Shown here one piece after another: positions 7,039 to 15,825 of a stretch of DNA of 63,265 nt. The notes under the pieces are model-generated. The model worked only from the letters and a program-made list of their open reading frames with translations, ran no database searches and was not told where the DNA came from. This stretch comes from Candidatus Kosakonia sp. 282A-S69 (GTDB taxonomy: Bacteria > Pseudomonadota > Gammaproteobacteria > Enterobacterales > Enterobacteriaceae), in contig NZ_JAROAU010000002.1 in NCBI RefSeq assembly GCF_029433855.1, positions 1 to 63,265 of the forward strand. The letters run 5' to 3'. Positions within the stretch are counted from its first letter, which is position 1; every line of letters begins with the position of its first letter. The position numbers and the translations under genes are program-made.

Positions 7039-7644
7039 GTGAATTTCAGGACGAAAACAATAATTTCTTTTGCATCGGTTCTACTATCTATAGGTATTAC
7101 AGCGTTTCCTCTCCTTACATTAGAGTGGGTCGGGTTGGAAACGTCATTGTATCTTATGTATTTACTTGAATTTATCCTTTCCGTTGGAGTCGTGATTCTT
7201 CTCTATAGGCAACCCTGGGTGCTTGGTAATAAAAGCTTTTTTTTTAAGTGCTTGCTATTAATTATTTCTATTCAACTCCTTGTTTATATGATGAGAGAGA
7301 GTAGCATTCAATCCGGTCAATTCCCTTTCAATCAAGCGCTACCATTATTGCTTGCTTTCTTTGCTGTACCTTTTTACGAGGAATGCATTTACAGGGGTTG
7401 CCTGATTGACTTTCTTCGTTTAATTTTTAAAAGAAATACTATAATGCCTGTAGTATTAACTTCTTTGATTTTCAGCGCTATGCATACACAGTATTCAAGT
7501 ATTCTGGATTTCTCTGTTTTGTTTGCCGCTTCTGTAATATTTTCTGTTGCACGACTTAAATCTGGGAGTTTATTACCTTCAATTATACTGCATTCATTAA
7601 TGAATGTTTTTGTAATTGCGCTTAATGTTTTTATCTCAAAATAA
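7039..7644 (+). CDS. CPBP-family intramembrane metalloprotease
   Basis: 201 aa, multi-pass membrane protein with the three CPBP (CAAX protease/Abi) motifs: EExxxR as YEECIYRG (about residues 114-121), FxxxH as FSAMH, and HxxxN as HSLMN near the C-terminus. The glutamates and histidines would bind zinc in the membrane. Such proteases occur in several bacteriocin clusters (MceF in the microcin E492 cluster is an example) and are linked to immunity or maturation. The start is GTG at 7039 with AAGGA upstream. The gene ends 1 nt before the CvaA-like gene, so it is in the export operon. Confidence 0.8.
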   Translation: MNFRTKTIISFASVLLSIGITAFPLLTLEWVGLETSLYLMYLLEFILSVGVVILLYRQPWVLGNKSFFFKCLLLIISIQLLVYMMRESSIQSGQFPFNQALPLLLAFFAVPFYEECIYRGCLIDFLRLIFKRNTIMPVVLTSLIFSAMHTQYSSILDFSVLFAASVIFSVARLKSGSLLPSIILHSLMNVFVIALNVFISK

Positions 7645-7645
7645 T

Positions 7646-8899
7646 ATGACATTATTCAGAACTGAAGCTCTAGAGCACCAGAACGACACGGCTTTGGGTG
7701 AAATAATAATCCCGACATCCTTCAGAAGTTCAATAAGTGCTTTGCTGACGGTCTCCTTATTGGTTCTCATCTTTATTTTTATGAGTAGTGCTGTTTATAC
7801 CCGAAAAGCTCATTTGTCTGGTATTGTCATGCCTTCATCAGGACTAATAAAGGTTATCCCTCAATATTCAGGTTATGTCACAAAGATGAACATATCTGAG
7901 GGACAGCATGTGAACATTGGCAGCCCACTCTATTATATCAGTGGCGAGCATTATAACGGGCAGGGAGCCGGTACCCTGGCTGAGCTGCGCCTATCGTTTA
8001 ATACACAATATCAGATACTTGAATCTCAGCAACGACTCGAGATGCGCGACAATAGTCAACAACAGCAGGGACTTAAGCAACGAATTTCTTCTCTTAAACC
8101 GCAAATAATGAGTGCGCAGCAACGCCTTAAAGAGGCTGAAAATCAGGCAGAAATTTCCACCACAATGATGAAGCGTTATCGAGATCTTGTACCACGCCAC
8201 TACGTCTCAGATATCGAATATAAGCAGAGACAAATGGCTGTCGCTGCCGCTAATGAAAACGTTGAAGAACAGCGCATGGCTCTTTTGCAACTTCGTACGG
8301 CTAAAGAAGCGGCAGAAGATGAACTTCAGCATCTGATTACACTTGGGGAGAGCCGGAATCAGGAGCTCGACCGACAGCTACAGGAGATCAAACAGCAACA
8401 GGTAGAGCTAGCCAGTCAGGAGAGTTTTATGCTAACGGCCCCAGTTTCTGGGACAGTTGCTGCCGTTCTGATAAAAGAAGGACAACCAGTCCATGCCTCT
8501 GAACCGGTCATGACCATCGTACCCGATGATGCCCGTCTCCAGGTTGAACTATATGCAACCAGCCAGAATGCAGGATTTATTCAGCCCGGGCAACGCGTTG
8601 CGCTTCGCTTCAGTGCATTCCCATATCAGAAATTTGGTGTCCAGTACGGTGTTATCAAGGACATTAGTCATACCACGCTGACACCTACAGACCTACTCTC
8701 CGTCTCACCGGTGACCTGGAAAGAAAATGAAGGGCACTACCGTGTCATTGTTGAACCGGAGCAGATATCTATTCGTGCCTACGGCAGGCAGGAGCCTCTA
8801 CGCCCAGGTATGACTCTTGAAGGGGACGTAAACCTAGACACCCGTTATCTGTGGGAGTGGCTGACGGAACCACTGTGGAGTGTGAAAGGAAAACTGTGA
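7646..8899 (+). CDS. cvaA: HlyD/CvaA-type membrane fusion protein for microcin export
   Basis: 417 aa from the ATG at 7646. An upstream in-frame ATG at 7616 lies inside the protease gene. One N-terminal membrane helix (about residues 34-52) is followed by a lipoyl-like half (SGYVTKMNISEGQHVNIGSP), a long coiled coil (about 120-250), the second lipoyl half (LTAPVSGTVAAVLIKEGQPV) and a beta-barrel domain. It would bridge the CvaB-like ABC transporter to host TolC and so export the microcins in one step. It overlaps cvaB by one base (TGATG). Confidence 0.88.
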   Translation: MTLFRTEALEHQNDTALGEIIIPTSFRSSISALLTVSLLVLIFIFMSSAVYTRKAHLSGIVMPSSGLIKVIPQYSGYVTKMNISEGQHVNIGSPLYYISGEHYNGQGAGTLAELRLSFNTQYQILESQQRLEMRDNSQQQQGLKQRISSLKPQIMSAQQRLKEAENQAEISTTMMKRYRDLVPRHYVSDIEYKQRQMAVAAANENVEEQRMALLQLRTAKEAAEDELQHLITLGESRNQELDRQLQEIKQQQVELASQESFMLTAPVSGTVAAVLIKEGQPVHASEPVMTIVPDDARLQVELYATSQNAGFIQPGQRVALRFSAFPYQKFGVQYGVIKDISHTTLTPTDLLSVSPVTWKENEGHYRVIVEPEQISIRAYGRQEPLRPGMTLEGDVNLDTRYLWEWLTEPLWSVKGKL

Positions 8900-11076
8900 T
8901 GGAAGCATTGAACTGGAGTGGCAGGAAACGCTTGCCCGTAATACGACAGGCAGAGTCTGCGGAGTGTGGATTAGCCTGCCTGGCTATGATGGCTAGCTGG
9001 TACGGACATAATATAGATTTACCGAGTTTGAGGGAATTTTTTACTGTTAGTTCCCAAGGAATGACTCTTAAAAGGCTTACGGAATGCGCTGCAGGTCTCC
9101 GTCTGTCATCACGGGCAGTCAGACTGGAGCTATCGGATCTTAAGTCGCTTGATCTGCCGTGCATCCTCCACTGGAACATGAACCATTTTGTCGTTCTCCA
9201 TAAAGTACGGGGAAACCAACTCACTTTGCATGATCCTGAAAGGGGAAAAGTAACATTATCTTTGCAGGAGGCAGGAAAACATTTTACTGGTGTGGCACTG
9301 GAGTTAACTCCTGCCGCTGACTTCATGCCGAGGGATGATAGAAAAAAAATACATCTGCGCCAGTTGACTGGAAAAACCTCTGGATTGGTTCCGGCAATGC
9401 TACGTATTTTGATTTTCGCATTAGCGCTGGAAATTCTGGCGTTAGGTTCGCCTCTCCTTAATCAGCTGGTGATTGATGAAGTACTGGTAACCGCGGACAG
9501 AAATCTACTTACACTTGTTATCGCGGCATTATTCTTGCTAACCCTGACAAATATGATGCTCTCGCTGGCCAGGCAGTGGGCAACCATCACCCTTTCGGTA
9601 AACTTCAACATGCAATGGACCGCCAGAGTCTTTCACCATCTGGTACGGCTTCCTCTGGCATGGTTTGATGCGCGCAGTTTGGGAAGTATCAGTGCCCGTT
9701 TTAGCGCAGTCGACAATATCCAGCAAGCGTTGACCACTCAAGTGCTTGAAGGGATTATGGATGTGTTGTTGGTGCTTACTTCGCTTACGATGATGATCTT
9801 GTATAGCCCAAGCATGACATTGATTGCGGTTCTTGCAGCAGTGATCTACGGACTCATGAGAGCATTATGGCACCCTTCATTGAAGCAGTCTGCAGAGGAT
9901 ACATGGGATGCAGAAGCTCGCGAATCCGGACATTTCCTTGAAACATTGGGTGGTATCCTTAGCCTCAGGATTAACGGTGTAATGTCACACAGGGAAGCTG
10001 CCTGGCTCAATCTCAATGTCGTACGCAGGAATACCCACTTACGTCAGAGTCGCCTGATGATGTGGTATAACGTTGCACATACGCTAACGGGTAGTGTGGT
10101 TACCGCCATTATTTTATGGAAAGGCGCGGGCGCTGTACTTGACGGTACCTTTACCGTAGGCATGCTGGTCGCCTATTTAGCTTATCAGGAACGCTTCTCT
10201 GGCAGTATTAGTAATTTGACAGACATGGTGTTTTCTTGGCGTATGCTCGATATTTACAATACTCGTCTGGCCGATATTGTGCTGAGCCAAACCGAAGAAC
10301 AATTACATCAACCTCATTCGGCAGTTGTAAACGTTCGCGACTACTCCCCTGCGATGAGAGAATTCTCTCTTGCAGAGGCGGAACCACCATTGACTCTGAA
10401 TAGTATTTCATTCTTCCATAAGGGTTCAGGTGAGAAAGTAATCAGAGACATATCGCTGACAGTGAATCCAGGTGAAGTCGTGGCTATAACGGGTAAGTCA
10501 GGTTGCGGTAAATCTACGTTATTTAAACTGATCTTGGGAACCCACTCTCCGGAAAGCGGCGTTATCCGTACCTTTGGAGTACCTCACACGCACCCCCACT
10601 ATTTTCAGGTTCGTCAGCGTATTGGAACTGTTCTTCAGGAAGACCAACTTTTCAGGGGGTCAATTGCTGAAAACATCATATTCTTTGATGAAGAGCGTGA
10701 TCAGGAAAGAATGGCATGGTGCGCGAGAATAGCCCTCGTTTACGATGATATTATGTCGATGCCGATGGGTTTTCAGACATTAATTGGCGAAACCGGGGGC
10801 ACCCTTTCTGGCGGCCAGAAACAAAGGGTTTTGCTTGCGCGGGCATTGTATAAGAAGCCTGGATTATTGCTTCTTGATGAAGCAACTAGCCACTTGGATG
10901 TAGAAAGTGAAATTATCATAAGTCAGACACTTCGAACCTTGGGTATTCCCGTTCTCCTGATCGCCCATCGTAAGGAAACGTTAGCTTCAGCTGATCGAAT
11001 TTTGTTTATGGGGGAGGGCGTAATAATTAAGCAGACATTTGGAGTTGAGGAAGTTGAGTGCCAAAAGCCCTGTTGA
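8899..11076 (+). CDS. cvaB: CvaB-type peptidase-containing ABC transporter
   Basis: 725 aa from the ATG at 8899, which overlaps the cvaA stop. A longer in-frame start at 8851 is less likely. The N-terminal C39 peptidase domain carries Cys23 (AECGLACL), His96 (NMNHFVVL) and Asp112 (LHDPE), so the catalytic set is complete and can cut after the double glycine of both microcin leaders. It is followed by a six-helix ABC membrane domain and a nucleotide-binding domain with Walker A GKSGCGKST (about residue 532), signature LSGGQKQR and Walker B LLLLDEATSHLD. It acts in the inner membrane with CvaA and TolC. Confidence 0.93.
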   Translation: MEALNWSGRKRLPVIRQAESAECGLACLAMMASWYGHNIDLPSLREFFTVSSQGMTLKRLTECAAGLRLSSRAVRLELSDLKSLDLPCILHWNMNHFVVLHKVRGNQLTLHDPERGKVTLSLQEAGKHFTGVALELTPAADFMPRDDRKKIHLRQLTGKTSGLVPAMLRILIFALALEILALGSPLLNQLVIDEVLVTADRNLLTLVIAALFLLTLTNMMLSLARQWATITLSVNFNMQWTARVFHHLVRLPLAWFDARSLGSISARFSAVDNIQQALTTQVLEGIMDVLLVLTSLTMMILYSPSMTLIAVLAAVIYGLMRALWHPSLKQSAEDTWDAEARESGHFLETLGGILSLRINGVMSHREAAWLNLNVVRRNTHLRQSRLMMWYNVAHTLTGSVVTAIILWKGAGAVLDGTFTVGMLVAYLAYQERFSGSISNLTDMVFSWRMLDIYNTRLADIVLSQTEEQLHQPHSAVVNVRDYSPAMREFSLAEAEPPLTLNSISFFHKGSGEKVIRDISLTVNPGEVVAITGKSGCGKSTLFKLILGTHSPESGVIRTFGVPHTHPHYFQVRQRIGTVLQEDQLFRGSIAENIIFFDEERDQERMAWCARIALVYDDIMSMPMGFQTLIGETGGTLSGGQKQRVLLARALYKKPGLLLLDEATSHLDVESEIIISQTLRTLGIPVLLIAHRKETLASADRILFMGEGVIIKQTFGVEEVECQKPC

Positions 11077-11498
11077 GAAATACTTTCCAATGCCTATGAT
11101 ATAGGCAGGAGTCGCTTGAGCTAAACCATATGGGAACTTTTTTAGCCGAATGCGTCAAGTAACATCGAGAATCTCAGTAGGTCTTTCGTTTTTGAGCCTA
11201 TGTTTTATTTTCTTGATGTATCTACCTTAAACCATGACAGGCGCAGCGCCTAAGTTTAATTCCCTAATATCTGAAACTTTTTTCAAGTTCCAATAATATT
11301 AAGGGTCATTCATCAATGAAAAAATTATCATAAATTTCTTGAGGTCTTTTTTCCTGCACACATCATTTTATGAGTGATGCTGTGCTAGGCGAGTTGATGA
11401 ATATACCTTGCAATATAAATAAATCGGGCCTAGTATCAGGTTGTACGATGATTTTCAAGGCTTGTTTTTACTTTTTCAATTTTTTATGAGGGAATATT
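11077..11498. other. Intergenic stretch between microcin export genes and NACHT gene
   Basis: No gene. It contains a decayed copy of the replicon leader (listed separately at 11238-11289). The AT-rich part just before 11499 presumably carries the NACHT gene promoter, but I cannot assign hexamers with confidence. Confidence 0.4.
11238..11289. repeat. Decayed copy of the repA leader / antisense RNA region
   Basis: Aligned with 3297-3349 it keeps CAGGCGC.GCGCCT, TTT, CCC, ATATCTGAA.CTT and CAAGTT at the same spacing, about 70% identity over ~52 bp. The loop bases needed for kissing are changed and no promoter or terminator is left, so it is a remnant. Confidence 0.55.
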
Positions 11499-13409
11499 AT
11501 GGTAGCTGAAGCAGCAATCGGTGGCTATATCCTATCTAAAGCAGATATGTTACTTGATGAGAGCATTAAGGATAACTTTAAATTATTGATGTCCACCTTG
11601 TTAAAAGAAAAATGGACGCATAAGTCGAAAAAAGGCAATGAATTAATTTCGAAAATCCTCATCGAGGATGAGATCTATAGTGGATTTATTAAATCACATA
11701 TAATGGAATGTTTGTTTATAAAAACAATTGATGGTAAAAACAAAAATGTTTTTGTAGACGATATATACATTGAGACTCAAATAGAACTTATTGATGATAA
11801 CACATCGCTTAACTCAAAAAAAATCATAGAGCTAGCGAGAACGGAAGCTTTAAATATTGAGGGTATTGCAGGGCAAGGGAAAAGTACATTTTTAAGAAGG
11901 TTAATGCTTGATTGCATCAAATTGCGTACGCATTTACCTATTTTCATAGAGCTTCGTAAGCTAAAAGATGAGCAGAGTATCATCAGTGCGGTAGTTTCTG
12001 TACTTAGAGTTGCGGGGCTTGATGCTGATATTGAAAATACACAATCTGCTCTTATGAGCAAAAAACTTCTCCTTTTGCTAGATGGCTATGATGAGCTTAG
12101 GAATGAAGATAGAGAGAGGATATATAATGAAATTGAAGAGTTGAAGTTGAAGTTTAAAACTCCTTTAATTATAACCTCTCGTCCTGATACCGCCATCTGT
12201 AATAGTACGCTTGTTAAAGGGTTAAGAATTAAAAATCTCTCTCGGTCAATGGCACTGGATATCATCAAAAAAAGAATGGATGAGGAGCACTATACAAAAG
12301 CTAAAGAAATTCTAGAAGTGAATGAAAGATTATTTGACTCACTCATAACGCCTATACTAGTTTCTCTTTTTTGTGCGAGCTATCCTGAAACCGACTTTAT
12401 ACCCAAAACTGCTAGTGATTATTATTCTCGAATTTTCAACATCTTATATGAAGGACATGACAAAAGGAAATTATTTTACAATCGTGAAAAAAAACTTAAT
12501 TTACCAACTGATTTAGCAAAAAAAGCATTTATGGCTCTTTGTTTTTTATGCTTTTCAGCTTCAAAACTTTCTCTTTCTAAGGAAGAGGTATTACATGAAA
12601 TATACATGTCACTAAAGAGTATAGGCAAAGAAAATAATTTAGATGATAGAGAGTGCTTTCTAGAAGATTTAGTGAGTGTTACTGGCCTTATCAACTCAGA
12701 TGGCTTTGAAAACTACTCATTCATTCATCGTTCAATAATGGAATACCATGCATCTGTTTACATCAAAAACTCCGAAAAAAAATCAACATATCAAAATAAA
12801 ATTTGTTCGGAATTATTAAAATACAATGACGAGTTTTTTGGGTTGACTGAGTTTTTATATGAAATAGATCATGAATCAACCTTAAAAAATATCACAATAC
12901 CTATATTTGAACGCTTTGGTTTTGATGCGAACCATGAAGTCAGTAGCGAACAATTAGATATGATTTATAATTCTATCATAGGTGAGGCAAGAATTGGTAT
13001 GATTTTTTATGGTGAAAGAACCCACCATAAAGACAATAAAAAAATCCAAGAATCTCTTTTTATCAATAAAGTTGATCAATTTAACGATATTTCATTTGTG
13101 TTTAATATTTTTATTGATGACAGCAGTCAAAAAATTAAAAGTTTTAATGATATAACGCAGAATACAATTTTTAACACACCAACTAAGCGCACTTATATAT
13201 CTACTCATGCAAAAAAAGTTAAAAACCATGAAGTAGAATTCTCCAACGACAACTCTACTTCGCTTCCGAATTTGATATCCGATATGAATTTAACAGAAGA
13301 TCTTAAAACAGCATTTTCAAAAGAAGTGCTGAAAATTAAGAAATTACATAATATTCTGGTCGATAAATTGAAGGTTATGTCTGATTCGGAAAGTTACTTT
13401 TCATTATAA
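11499..13409 (+). CDS. NACHT-domain NTPase, probable anti-phage (bNACHT-like) protein
   Basis: 636 aa, AT-rich gene with GAGGGA 6-7 nt before the ATG. The NACHT core is clear: Walker A GIAGQGKSTFLRRL (about residue 121), the extended Walker B LLLLLDGYDEL (about 194) with the Asp-Gly-x-Asp-Glu-Leu signature, and the sensor-like IITSRPD (about 225), followed by winged-helix-like and helical regions. Residues 1-100 form a short helical N-terminal domain with no recognisable nuclease or TIR effector. The C-terminus (about 440-636) is not recognised. Bacterial single-gene NACHT proteins are known phage-defence ATPases. The gene stands alone with its own terminator, next to an integrase, as expected for cargo. 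Confidence 0.85.
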   Translation: MVAEAAIGGYILSKADMLLDESIKDNFKLLMSTLLKEKWTHKSKKGNELISKILIEDEIYSGFIKSHIMECLFIKTIDGKNKNVFVDDIYIETQIELIDDNTSLNSKKIIELARTEALNIEGIAGQGKSTFLRRLMLDCIKLRTHLPIFIELRKLKDEQSIISAVVSVLRVAGLDADIENTQSALMSKKLLLLLDGYDELRNEDRERIYNEIEELKLKFKTPLIITSRPDTAICNSTLVKGLRIKNLSRSMALDIIKKRMDEEHYTKAKEILEVNERLFDSLITPILVSLFCASYPETDFIPKTASDYYSRIFNILYEGHDKRKLFYNREKKLNLPTDLAKKAFMALCFLCFSASKLSLSKEEVLHEIYMSLKSIGKENNLDDRECFLEDLVSVTGLINSDGFENYSFIHRSIMEYHASVYIKNSEKKSTYQNKICSELLKYNDEFFGLTEFLYEIDHESTLKNITIPIFERFGFDANHEVSSEQLDMIYNSIIGEARIGMIFYGERTHHKDNKKIQESLFINKVDQFNDISFVFNIFIDDSSQKIKSFNDITQNTIFNTPTKRTYISTHAKKVKNHEVEFSNDNSTSLPNLISDMNLTEDLKTAFSKEVLKIKKLHNILVDKLKVMSDSESYFSL

Positions 13410-13417
13410 TTTAATGA

Positions 13418-13458
13418 AACCCACTCTTAGCAGCATTGCGCTAAGTGTGGGTTTTTCT
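13418..13458 (+). terminator. Terminator of NACHT gene
   Basis: Arms AACCCACTCTTAGC (13418-13431) and GCTAAGTGTGGGTT (13440-13453) with one mismatch, then TTTCT. It sits 9 nt after the NACHT stop. Confidence 0.85.
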
Positions 13459-13494
13459 CTAGTTACTAAAATGTACCTTTGAAAAAGTAGAGGT

Positions 13495-14595
13495 GTGCTG
13501 ATACTATTGGGCAGACCTATGCGGTACCAGATTTCACGCAGCGCACCGGAGGCTTTTCACCGGCGGCCGCCGGATTTTACTGACGGGGTACGGAGCACGA
13601 TGCCTGGCTTACCTTACGAAGACGACTTTCTTCCTTTCTCTGCCCCGGCCAGTTCCGGCGCGAAGGCAAATCTGTTGCCGACACTGTCGGGTGACACTGT
13701 CACCCCCGTCAACCCGGCCCGTGCCTACCTTATTTCCCTTAATTCACCCCGCAGCCGGCAGACAATGGCCTCGTTCCTTAACACGGTGGCCCGGATTCTC
13801 GGCGCCCGGGACCTGACGGACTGCAGCTGGGCGGCGCTGCGCCGGCACCATGTGCTGGCCCTCACCGAAATGCTGCGGGATACGGGGCTGGCGGTGGCCA
13901 CCATCAACACCTATCTCTCCGCTCTGCGCGGCGTGGCGCTCGAGGCCTGGATGCTGAAGCTGATGAGCGTCGAGGATTACCAGCACATCCGGGCCGTGCG
14001 TTCAGTGCGGGGCAGCGCCTTGCCGCGGGGCCGGGCCCTGAGCCGGGAGGAAATCCGTCACTTATTTGGTGCCTGTGAGGCGGACCGGAGCAGTAAGGGC
14101 GTGCGTGATGCGGCCCTGCTGGGCGTCCTTCTCGGATGTGGCTTACGCCGCTCTGAAGCCGTGGCCCTGAATTATGCGGATATACTTACCGGCGAGCGCG
14201 CCCTGAAAGTCCTCGGCAAAGGGAACAAGGAAAGAGTGGCATATGTCCCGGCCGGGGCATGGCAGCGGCTGGAGCTGTGGGTGGACCAGGTCCGGGGCGA
14301 GGCTCCCGGGCCGCTGTTCACGCGTATCCGCCGGCACGACTGCCTCACGGAAGAGCGCCTGACCGACCAGGCGGTATACCATATCCTGCAGGTGCGTCAG
14401 CGCGAGGCCGGACTGGACAGGTGCGCCCCGCACGATCTGCGGCGAACTTTTGCTACCGCACTGCTGGATAACGGGGAAGATCTGATTACCGTCAAAGATG
14501 CGATGGGACATGCCAGTGTCAACACCACACAAAAGTACGATCGCCGTGGTGAAGATAAACTTCGTCGCGCACGGGATAATCTTAACCTTGATTAA
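13495..14595 (+). CDS. Tyrosine recombinase / integrase
   Basis: Up to 366 aa. The SAM-like N-terminal core-binding domain is at about 85-165 and the catalytic domain at about 175-360. All catalytic residues are present: Arg in GCGLRRSEAV, Lys in GKGNKER, HDLRR, His in MGHASVNTT and the nucleophile Tyr in QKYDRR. The listed start is a GTG. An ATG at 13600 with CGGAG 5 nt upstream would give 331 aa and may be the real start. Such enzymes on F-like plasmids resolve dimers or integrate cargo. No attachment site is obvious to me. A decayed 3' copy lies at 3951-4093. Confidence 0.88.
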   Translation: MLILLGRPMRYQISRSAPEAFHRRPPDFTDGVRSTMPGLPYEDDFLPFSAPASSGAKANLLPTLSGDTVTPVNPARAYLISLNSPRSRQTMASFLNTVARILGARDLTDCSWAALRRHHVLALTEMLRDTGLAVATINTYLSALRGVALEAWMLKLMSVEDYQHIRAVRSVRGSALPRGRALSREEIRHLFGACEADRSSKGVRDAALLGVLLGCGLRRSEAVALNYADILTGERALKVLGKGNKERVAYVPAGAWQRLELWVDQVRGEAPGPLFTRIRRHDCLTEERLTDQAVYHILQVRQREAGLDRCAPHDLRRTFATALLDNGEDLITVKDAMGHASVNTTQKYDRRGEDKLRRARDNLNLD

Positions 14596-15385
14596 TTCAG
14601 CAGCTTCTTTGGCTATCTTATACTGTATAAAAAAGACCCAAAAAGTAAGACCTTAAATTTTAGCTTGCTTCTTTTCCATCTGATCTGAGAGCATCATTCG
14701 CAGCGGACACACCACTAAGAAGTGTAAGTGCCTCCTTTTCGCTAAACTCCCTAAACAGTTTTCGCATCTCTTTTACGCATTTGACCATTTTCTAATCTTC
14801 AGCTGCTTTTCAAATGCTTTTAGTATCCTCGATGGCTACTGTCAGGTCATCTTTTCGATATAAAAGCATACATTGTAGCTCTATCAGCATGAAGCCGCCC
14901 GCTCGATCATATCCAAACTTATCCCCGCACATCTGTATAGCGGCGATAATTAGATTATGGTTAAGGATTATACGATGGTGAGTGCCAATGTCAGTACCAC
15001 AAATAAGCATGGCCGGCGTAGCGTGGAAAAAATTCGAAAGTTCGAAACAGACTCTTCCTGCACGAATTAGGTTAATGAAGAACTTCTTTGGAGAATACGG
15101 TCACTTTCTTTTCGTGCCTGTAGAGGATCTTCCGCACGCTGTCTTTTGCAGTCTTCACCAGTAAACAAAGAATGGGGCAAGGCCTTGTCCTGACGCAGGA
15201 ACGCCAGTTATGCTTGTGTCCATTGCGCTGATAAGGCGTGAAACATGCGCTTTATCAATAAGAGTTAGTTGATTTAAAAAGTAAAAATCAAAGGTGTATT
15301 AATTATTTTTATTTCTCGTTTCATCCTTAATATTGCATACAATACAGTTTCTAATACTTAATTGATAGCTTAGTATATTATTAAT
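14596..15385. other. Mostly non-coding region after the integrase
   Basis: No convincing gene. On the minus strand 14660-14788 encodes a 42-residue peptide (MVKCVKEMRKLFREFSEKEA...) with natural-looking composition but no clear RBS. Upstream of it, 14810-15010 is an open frame of 66 codons. They may be pieces of one broken gene. 15170-15385 shows nothing. Confidence 0.35.
14660..14788 (-). CDS. Possible small protein or gene fragment (42 aa)
   Basis: Starts MVKCVKEMRKLFREFSEKEA and ends with DGKEAS before a stop. It is predicted helical and charged. No Shine-Dalgarno is obvious, and no family is recognised. It is listed because its composition is protein-like in an otherwise empty stretch. 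It could equally be the end of a decayed gene. Confidence 0.25.
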   Translation of the reverse strand: MVKCVKEMRKLFREFSEKEALTLLSGVSAANDALRSDGKEAS

Positions 15386-15817
15386 CTAAAACGGAACGTG
15401 ACTGTTATCCTCAGATATTAATTTCATTATCTCAATTGATTTTTTATCAATAATATAGGCTAAAGTTTCTTTCATTTCGTCAACACTTTTACACTCGAAA
15501 AATTCCGAATCGGTTTCCAATTGCATTGGATATCCAGTGCTTTCATTAATACTAAATCCAAGCAAAATTAAATTAGAGCCATAACTTTCATCACTTTTCT
15601 TCTTAATATAAACAAGCCTTTTGCAATCTTTGAACAAAAAAACCATTGGTTCGTTTTCACAAATTTTATAATCAATGGAATTAGATGTTAGCTCTTTTAG
15701 TATATCTAAAACTGAAGAAATATCATCTTCTATTCTTGCTTTTAATTGCAAGATGTTATTAGCATTCTCCAATGATTTCTTTAATCTTTCTTTCAATTCT
15801 TCTAATTTACTTGTCAT
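15386..15817 (-). CDS. Hypothetical protein downstream of EEP nuclease
   Basis: 143 aa, AT-rich. Residues 1-45 are a Lys/Glu/Leu-rich helix likely to form a coiled coil. The rest looks like a small alpha/beta domain (YKICENEPMVFLFKDCKRLV...). No family is recognised. It starts 8 nt after the EEP nuclease stop on the same strand, so the two are almost certainly co-transcribed and probably act together. A partner, inhibitor or sensor role is possible, but the sequence does not show which. Confidence 0.65.
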   Translation of the reverse strand: MTSKLEELKERLKKSLENANNILQLKARIEDDISSVLDILKELTSNSIDYKICENEPMVFLFKDCKRLVYIKKKSDESYGSNLILLGFSINESTGYPMQLETDSEFFECKSVDEMKETLAYIIDKKSIEIMKLISEDNSHVPF

Positions 15818-15825
15818 GATAAATC

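Noticed and set aside
8991-9000. TGATGGCTAGCTGG-type short motifs as possible sites in cvaB
   Set aside because: They lie inside a well-supported coding region and have no partner sequence.
8769-9326. 185-codon minus-strand ORF opposite cvaA/cvaB
   Set aside because: It overlaps the catalytic C39 region of cvaB on the other strand and has no domain.
14982-15164. 60-codon plus-strand ORF in the post-integrase gap
   Set aside because: No RBS, no similarity recognised, and overlaps another weak frame on the other strand.
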